Shown: in pieces, positions 58,994 to 64,000 of the stretch
How positions within the stretch are numbered: the first letter of the stretch is position 1
How the letters are laid out: each line of letters starts with the position of its first letter
Assembly: GCA_965207755.1 (NCBI GenBank)
Contig: OZ242297.1
Location: 1,116,001-1,180,000, forward strand
From: Aldehydirespirator sp028819505
GTDB lineage: Bacteria; Actinomycetota; Acidimicrobiia; Acidimicrobiales; Aldehydirespiratoraceae
Length of the DNA: 64,000 bases
Direction: 5' to 3'
Translations under genes and position numbers: made by a program
The notes under the pieces: generated by a model
What the model was told of the DNA's origin: nothing
Database searches by the model: none
The model's input: only the letters and a program-made list of their open reading frames with translations

Positions 58994-60106
58994 ATGCGTC
59001 ACTCGCATCCCGCTCTGGTCGACCCGGAGTTCTACGTTCCCGGCCTTCCTGCCGACTATGTGGCCGCCCGCTACGGGATCAGCGCCGCCGACATCGCCAA
59101 GCTCGGCTCCGCGGAGAATCCCCTGGGGGCATCGCCGCTGGCCGTGCAGGCGATCCGGGAGCGATTGCACGACCTGCACCTGTACCCGTCCTGGACGGCC
59201 GAGCCGCTGCGGGAGAAGATCTCGCTCGTCTACGGCATCGAGCCCGAGCGGGTGATGTGCGGAGCGGGCGAGACCGAGATCATCTCATGGCTGATCCGGG
59301 CGTTCTGCGAGCCGGGTGGGCGCATCCAGATGCCCGGCCCGTGCTTCCCGATCTACCACCTGTTCGCCGAGGCCGAGGACCGGGTGCCGGTCCTGGTGCA
59401 CGACGCCACCGACCGGGCCACGATGGCGGTGGACGTCGACGCCTACATCGACGCCATCGACGAAGCCACCCGGATCGTGTTCGTCACCAACCCGCACAGC
59501 CCTTCGGGATCGTGGACGACCGAGCGCGACGTGCGGCGCATCGTCGAGGCGGCGCCCGAGGCTCTGGTGGTGCTCGACGAGGCCTACCAGCACTACTCGG
59601 ACACTGGCGGATACATCCACCTCGCCGACGACTACGACAACCTGGTTGTGCTGCGCACGTTCTCCAAGGCGTTCGGCCTCGCCGGCCTGCGGGTCGGCTT
59701 CGGGGTGGGGCCGAAACCCGTGGTCGACGCCTGCCTGGCCGTCAAGCCGACATGGAACATGGGGGTGCTGCAGACGGCCGCCGCGGCCGCCGCCCTGGAC
59801 GACAAGGACCATCTCGACGCCACCGTGGCGATGATCTCGAAGGGTCGGGACCACGCGCAGATCCGCTTTGCCGAACTCGACCGCTTCCGGATGGTTCCGG
59901 GCAGCCGGTCCAACTTCTTCCTGGTCGAGATCCTGGATCCGGACACCGACTCCAGCCGGGTGTTCGAGGGGCTCCTGGAGCGAGGGGTGATCGTCAAGGA
60001 CGGCTCGGTGTCGTTCCGGGGGCTGGACCGGCGCTTCCTGCGCTGCGACGCCAACCGGCCCGACCGCATGGACCGGCTCGTCGACGCACTGGCGGACCTG
60101 CCATGA
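58994..60106 (+). CDS. PLP aminotransferase, histidinol-phosphate aminotransferase-like
   Basis: A 370-residue class I/II aminotransferase. PLP motifs: NPHSPSG, VVLDEAYQHY, and the Schiff-base Lys in TFSKAFGLAGLRVGF with the phosphate-binding Arg. AAGGAGG at 58982-58988, 5 nt before the ATG, is a strong ribosome site. HisC likeness does not prove histidine synthesis; the catabolic context (amine oxidation genes on both sides) suggests another amino acid. Confidence 0.88.
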   Translation: MRHSHPALVDPEFYVPGLPADYVAARYGISAADIAKLGSAENPLGASPLAVQAIRERLHDLHLYPSWTAEPLREKISLVYGIEPERVMCGAGETEIISWLIRAFCEPGGRIQMPGPCFPIYHLFAEAEDRVPVLVHDATDRATMAVDVDAYIDAIDEATRIVFVTNPHSPSGSWTTERDVRRIVEAAPEALVVLDEAYQHYSDTGGYIHLADDYDNLVVLRTFSKAFGLAGLRVGFGVGPKPVVDACLAVKPTWNMGVLQTAAAAAALDDKDHLDATVAMISKGRDHAQIRFAELDRFRMVPGSRSNFFLVEILDPDTDSSRVFEGLLERGVIVKDGSVSFRGLDRRFLRCDANRPDRMDRLVDALADLP

Positions 60107-60180
60107 CCGGGCGCCGTGACGGGCTGGCGGGCCGGTGCTGCACCGACCCGGAAGCGCTCGCGGCCGAGAAGTAGAAGGCT

Positions 60181-61422
60181 GTGGGAGAACAGGATGTGGC
60201 GGACATGACGAACGAGCGGCCCGGCGGGTTGGCGGCCCGCTACTACACCGACGGCGAGGTCTTCGCCTCGGAGATGGACCGGGTGTTCGCCCGGAACTGG
60301 GTGATGGTCGGCCACGTGTCGGAGGTTGCCGAGCCGGGAATGGTGGTCACGGCGCGTGTCGGCGACGAGAGCGTGCTGGTGGCCAACGACGCCGGACAGC
60401 TCCGGGCCATGTTCAACGTGTGCCAGCACCGCGGCCACGAACTGGTGACGTCGGGGCAGGCCCGCCTCGACCGGATCACATGCCCCTACCACGCCTGGAC
60501 CTACGGCCTCGACGGGCGGCTGCTGCACGCCCGCGGCGAGGAGGTGGGCGACGTGTGCGTCCCACGGGTGCGCCTCGAGACCCTGGCCGGGTTCGTGTTC
60601 GTCAACCTGTCGGCCGAGGCGGCCGGGCTGGCCGCGACTGCGCCCGGAGTGCAGGACGACCTGCTCGCACGGGTGCCGGACGCCCCCCGGCGGGTGCTGT
60701 CGGCCCGGCGCACCCACGAGATGCGGGCCAACTGGAAGGTGGTGGTGGAGAACTACAACGAGTGCTACCACTGCCCCAACGTCCACAAGTGGTTCACGTC
60801 GGGGGTGGTGGCCCCCGGCAGCTACCGGATCGCTTCGGGCGGCTCGGTGATCCACCACGCCGCCGAACGCCCCGGCCAGCCGCCCGCATGGACCGACGCT
60901 GACGGCGACGGCGACGGCGCCCGCACGGCCAGCGCCGAGGCGGTCGGAGCCGACGCGGAGACCCGGGCCGGCGACGGCGCCCGCACGGCCAGCGCCGATG
61001 CGGTCGGGGCCGGAGAGGGGGCCGTCGCGGGAACCCGGGCCGGCGACGGCGGTGGGGTCGGCGACGGGTACGAGGCGTACTTCGTGTGGCCGGTGTCGGC
61101 CATCCAGTGCTATCCCGGCCAGGTCGTCAACACTTTCCGCTGGGTGCCGCTGGCAGTGGACCGCACGCTGCTGATCCGCGAGTGGTGGTTCGACACGGCC
61201 GATCTGACCGAAGCCCAGTCGCGGCTGGTCTCCGACGACTGGGAGAACACCGTCGCCGAGGACTTCGGGATCGTCGAGTCGGTGCAGCGCGGCGTCGCCA
61301 GCCGCGGCTACACGCCCGGGCCGCTTATCGAGGACCCCAGCGGCGTGTGCGGCGTTCACAGCGAGAACTCGGTGCGCCACCTCCAGGATCTGGCGCGGGC
61401 GTCGCTGGACGGCGCGGTGTGA
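60181..61422 (+). CDS. Rieske non-haem iron oxygenase, alpha subunit, with low-complexity insertion
   Basis: A 413-residue oxygenase. Rieske [2Fe-2S] ligands: CQHRGH (Cys81, His83) and CPYHAW (Cys101, His104). The mononuclear iron site is at ENYNECYHCPNVH (His197, His202), plus a late Asp/Glu. Relatives include glycine-betaine monooxygenase and stachydrine demethylase. Residues about 239-296 are an Ala/Gly/Asp-rich insertion with internal repetition (GDGARTASAEAVG, GDGARTASADAVG), inside the catalytic domain. Start at GTG 60181 or ATG 60205. A reductase partner is not in the window. Confidence 0.92.
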   Translation: MGEQDVADMTNERPGGLAARYYTDGEVFASEMDRVFARNWVMVGHVSEVAEPGMVVTARVGDESVLVANDAGQLRAMFNVCQHRGHELVTSGQARLDRITCPYHAWTYGLDGRLLHARGEEVGDVCVPRVRLETLAGFVFVNLSAEAAGLAATAPGVQDDLLARVPDAPRRVLSARRTHEMRANWKVVVENYNECYHCPNVHKWFTSGVVAPGSYRIASGGSVIHHAAERPGQPPAWTDADGDGDGARTASAEAVGADAETRAGDGARTASADAVGAGEGAVAGTRAGDGGGVGDGYEAYFVWPVSAIQCYPGQVVNTFRWVPLAVDRTLLIREWWFDTADLTEAQSRLVSDDWENTVAEDFGIVESVQRGVASRGYTPGPLIEDPSGVCGVHSENSVRHLQDLARASLDGAV

Positions 61423-61495
61423 TGCCGGCCCGGCCCGGTCCTGCCCGCGTCCCGCGCCTGCTGCCGCCGCCGCTCCACGGCGCGGCGTGATGCCG
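61411..61495 (+). repeat. duplicated start/stop junction between Rieske and PrpD genes
   Basis: ggcgcggtgtgatgccg (61411-61427) at the end of the Rieske gene and ggcgcggcgtgatgccg (61479-61495) at the start of the next gene differ at one base. The first copy has the stop, the second the start. Confidence 0.6.
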
Positions 61496-62884
61496 CCGGG
61501 TCCGCATTCCGCCGCCGACGGGTCGGAGTCGCCCGAGGCCTCCCTATCGGCGCGGCTTGCCGAGTTCCTTGCCGGCGTGCGCTCACAGGTCGCCCCGGCG
61601 CACCTGGCCGCGGCGTGCAACTGCGTGATCGACACGCTGGGTTGCATCGCCTATGGCGCCGACAAGCCGTGGTCCGCGGCCGCGGCTCGCCACGCGCTGG
61701 CGACTGGCTCCGGAGGTCGCTGCACCGTGGTGGGATGGCCCCAGCAGGCCTCGCCGGCGATGGCCGCACTCGCCAACGGCACCGCGGCTCACGCCTTCGA
61801 GTCGGACGACGTCCACGAGGAGGCCGTCAACCACCCCGGAGCGGTCGTGGTGCCCGCGGCGCTGGCGGTGGCCGAGGACCTGCAAGCCTCCGGTCGGGAC
61901 TTCCTGGAGGCGGTCGTCGTGGGATACGAGGCAATGGCAAGGGCCGGGCTGGCCGTCGGTCCGGCCTCTCACGTGCTGGCCGGCTACCACCCCACATCCA
62001 TGTCAGGAGTGTTCGGCGCGGCCGCCGCAGCCGCCTACCTTCGCGGCTTCGACGCGGCGGGGCTCAACCATGCCTTCGGCATTGCGGCGTCGCTGGCTTC
62101 GGGGACCATGGAGTTCGCGTCCTCGGGGGGAATGGCCAAGCGGATCCACGCCGGGCGGGCCGCCGAGGGCGGGATCCTGGCCGCGGCGCTGGCCGCTGAC
62201 GGCTTCGAGGGAGCGGGCGACGGCCTGGCCGGCCGGTACGGCTTCTGCCGGGTCTTCACCGGCGACCCGCAGCCCCACTTGCTGACCGAGCGGCTGGGCG
62301 AGCGCTGGATGATCGACGAGATCACGGTCAAGCCCTACCCGTCGTGCAGCGACCTGCATCCCCTGATCCAGGCCACGTCCGAGCTTGTCGCCGAGCACAG
62401 CATCCGCGCCGGGGAGATCGATCGGGTCGCGGTCCACACCACCACCAAGGTGTGCGAGCTCAACGACATGGACGGCACCGCCTCGGTCATGGCGGCCCAG
62501 TACTCGGCGCCGTTCAACGTCGTGGCCGCAGTGCTCGCTGACCCTGCTGATCCCGCCACCTTCGATCCCGAGCGCATTGCAGATCCGGTTCTGGCGGCGA
62601 TGCAGGCCAAGGTCACTGAGATCCACCCGGCCCCGGAGTTCGACGCCACCTACGCCTGGAAGCAGGGCGGCCGGGTGGAGATCACCCTCGCCGACGGTCG
62701 CCTCCTGGAGCGGACCGTACACGGTCAGAAGGGCTCCATGCACGATCCGCTCAGCGACCACGAGATCGAGCGCAAGTTCCAGATCCTGACCGAAGGCCGC
62801 CTCGGCCCCGCGGTCCCGGAGGTCGTCCGGTCGCTGCCGGACCGCCCCGTCGAGTACCTCACCCGTCACCTTCGGTCGGGCTGA
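61487..62884 (+). CDS. MmgE/PrpD-family protein
   Basis: A 465-residue protein of the family that includes 2-methylcitrate dehydratase, cis-aconitate decarboxylase and iminodisuccinate epimerase. Recognisable parts: ANGTAAHAFESDDVHEEAVNHPG, ASGTMEFASSGGMAKRIHAG and PYPSCSDLHPLIQA. The exact reaction cannot be fixed from sequence; a dehydratase or isomerase on a dicarboxylic substrate is likely. GTG at 61487 or ATG 61490; same strand and close to the Rieske gene, so probably an operon. Confidence 0.9.
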   Translation: MMPPGPHSAADGSESPEASLSARLAEFLAGVRSQVAPAHLAAACNCVIDTLGCIAYGADKPWSAAAARHALATGSGGRCTVVGWPQQASPAMAALANGTAAHAFESDDVHEEAVNHPGAVVVPAALAVAEDLQASGRDFLEAVVVGYEAMARAGLAVGPASHVLAGYHPTSMSGVFGAAAAAAYLRGFDAAGLNHAFGIAASLASGTMEFASSGGMAKRIHAGRAAEGGILAAALAADGFEGAGDGLAGRYGFCRVFTGDPQPHLLTERLGERWMIDEITVKPYPSCSDLHPLIQATSELVAEHSIRAGEIDRVAVHTTTKVCELNDMDGTASVMAAQYSAPFNVVAAVLADPADPATFDPERIADPVLAAMQAKVTEIHPAPEFDATYAWKQGGRVEITLADGRLLERTVHGQKGSMHDPLSDHEIERKFQILTEGRLGPAVPEVVRSLPDRPVEYLTRHLRSG

Positions 62885-62896
62885 ACGAGCCGCCCC

Positions 62897-63091
62897 GGAA
62901 TTGGCAGCGTTTTGCTCGGTATGCGTGCATTCTGCTGCCAGTTCGCGGCTGATGGGCGGGCACCGGAGGAATTGGCAGCGTTTTGCTCGGTATGCGTGCA
63001 TTCTGCTGCCAGTTCGCGGCTGATGGGCGGGCACCGGAGGAATTGGCAGCGTTTTGCTCGGTATGCGTGCATTCTGCTGCCAGTTCGCGGC
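62897..63091. repeat. 71-bp tandem repeat holding the 46-bp palindrome (about 2.7 copies)
   Basis: Units start at 62897, 62968 and 63039 and are near identical. Each has arms GAATTGGCAGC and GCTGCCAGTTC with TGC.CGG and GCGTGCA between. It fills most of the 257-bp gap before the SDR gene; no gene is seen there. Confidence 0.95.
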
Positions 63092-63141
63092 AGGGCTAGG
63101 CTCCGGTTGTAGGGGCTGCGCCCGGCGGGCAGGCTGAGGTC

Positions 63142-63930
63142 GTGAGCGAACTCGATCTGCGTCAGGACTTCGCCGGCCGGGCTGGCGCGGCTCTGGTGGT
63201 GGGGGGAAGCGGCGGCCTCGGCTCGGTGATCGCAGCGGAGTTGGCCGCCCGCGGCAGCGACCTGGCCCTCACCTACCGCAGCGACGCCGACGCCGCGGCG
63301 GCCACCGCGGCCGTCGTCGAGCGCTGCGGGCGCCGGTGCTGGACCGCGGCCGCCGACCTGAGCGACGACTCGTCCGCCGCCGCGGCTGTCGAGCAGTTGG
63401 CGGCTGCGGCCGGAGGGCTGCACACCCTGGTCTATGCGGCCGGGCCCCGTGTCCCGCAGGTTCACATGAGCCGGGTCGAGCCGAGCGCGATGCGGGCCCA
63501 GCTCGACGCAGACGGGGCCGGCTTCTTCGCGGCGGCCCACGCGGCGCTGCCGCACCTGCGAGAGGCCCGGGGCAGCATTGTGGCGGTCACCACCGCAGGC
63601 TCGGACCGGTTCCCGGTGCGCGACGGCCTCAGCACCGTCCCCAAGGCCGCGGTCGAGGCGGCCGTGCGGGGCCTGGCCGCGGAGGAGGGGCGCTTCGGGG
63701 TGCGGGCCAACACTGTGGGCCCCGGGATGCTCACCGACGGGATGGCCCAGCGGCTCATGGCCTCCGGCGACCTCGACGAACGGGCCCTCGATGCCGCCCG
63801 GGCCAGCATTCCGCTGAGGAGCTTCGGGACCGCGGCCGACATCGCGGAGGCAGTCTGCTTCCTGGCCTCGGACCGGGCCGGCTACATCAGCGGCCAGCAC
63901 CTGGCTGTCGACGGCGGGTACACCGTCTGA
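63142..63930 (+). CDS. SDR-family protein lacking the usual catalytic Tyr
   Basis: A 262-residue Rossmann protein. Cofactor motif GGSGGLGSVIAAELAARG (21-38), YAAGPRVP in place of NNAG, and the end SDRAGYISGQHLAVDGGYTV typical of classical SDR enzymes. At the YxxxK site it reads SSTVPK-like text: Lys168 is kept, but residue 164 is Ser instead of Tyr. It may be inactive, use another residue, or act as a binding protein. GTG at 63142. Confidence 0.88.
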   Translation: MSELDLRQDFAGRAGAALVVGGSGGLGSVIAAELAARGSDLALTYRSDADAAAATAAVVERCGRRCWTAAADLSDDSSAAAAVEQLAAAAGGLHTLVYAAGPRVPQVHMSRVEPSAMRAQLDADGAGFFAAAHAALPHLREARGSIVAVTTAGSDRFPVRDGLSTVPKAAVEAAVRGLAAEEGRFGVRANTVGPGMLTDGMAQRLMASGDLDERALDAARASIPLRSFGTAADIAEAVCFLASDRAGYISGQHLAVDGGYTV

Positions 63931-63981
63931 GGGCTGCTCGTCGGCGACACGGTGCCCACGCCGGGAGTAGCGTCGAAGCCG

Positions 63982-64000
63982 ATGTACCCGGGAGTTCATG
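63982..64000 (+). CDS. start of a further gene (partial)
   Basis: ATG at 63982 followed by codons for MYPGVH to the window end. TAGCGT at 63968-63973 lies 8 nt before it, the same layout as other starts here. The beginning MYPG is common for AMP-dependent acyl-CoA synthetases of actinobacteria, but six residues cannot prove this. Confidence 0.3.

Noticed and set aside
62897..63091. Possible CRISPR array (71-bp period)
   Set aside because: Only three units, the whole 71 bp is repeated, and no cas genes are near.
1..64000. tRNA or rRNA genes
   Set aside because: No TTCGA/TTCAA arm in a cloverleaf context and no rRNA-like block was seen by eye on either strand; a covariance-model scan would be decisive.

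Overview
The window is high-GC DNA (coding regions look near 70% GC) from an actinobacterium, most likely of the class Acidimicrobiia or a close relative. The pointers are a WhiB regulator, a MurA with Asp at the catalytic Cys position, a DUF222/13E12-type HNH gene, a pseudokinase-PASTA protein, frequent GTG starts, and many start codons 6-8 nt behind a TAnnnT -10 box (leaderless transcription). No rRNA or tRNA gene, CRISPR array, prophage, integrase or recognisable insertion sequence was seen. The taxonomy is inferred from gene content only.

Layout. 1-2.4 kb: partial MFS transporter and murA, divergent, then a tiny membrane protein. 2.4-8.4 kb: type I restriction-modification (R-M) operon hsdM-hsdS-hsdR (minus strand). 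8.4-10.5 kb: a frameshifted HNH gene lying between two copies of the hsdM start, plus gene fragments. 10.6-18.7 kb: housekeeping genes (NifU-like protein, rhomboid protease, cysteine desulfurase, mnmA, ligA). 18.7-20.5 kb: a vapBC pair and a membrane protein with eight 15-residue repeats. 20.6-31.2 kb: pseudokinase-PASTA, gatCAB, a MATE exporter and ilvBNC with a leader peptide and attenuator.

31.2-46.3 kb is a defence island. A second type I R-M system (hsdM, hsdS, hsdR) is split by an inverted four-gene operon (two small proteins, an XRE/ImmA-IrrE protease and a DUF4411 PIN toxin) and by an AT-richer gene of unknown function. A second toxin-antitoxin pair sits beside it and a DUF4143 ATPase stands at each end. 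The second HsdR carries a C-terminal AlbA_2/Schlafen-like domain. A small-protein gene occurs on both sides of it; the two copies differ mostly at synonymous sites, so this unknown protein has been selected.

46.3-64 kb is metabolic: a Glu/Pro/Gln-rich lipoprotein, thiolase, aldehyde dehydrogenase, a retropepsin-like pair, a serine hydrolase, a class III CoA-transferase, WhiB, a quinone-oxidoreductase-like enzyme, and a run of dimethylglycine-dehydrogenase-like, aminotransferase, Rieske oxygenase, MmgE/PrpD and SDR genes that may degrade an N-methylated compound.

A striking window-wide property is short tandem duplication at translation start and stop sites (ligA, the gene at 15241-16179, ilvB/ilvN, thiolase, whiB, Rieske/PrpD, the first DUF4143 gene), together with two dispersed repeat families: a 46-bp palindrome at three loci and a 45-bp element at three loci.
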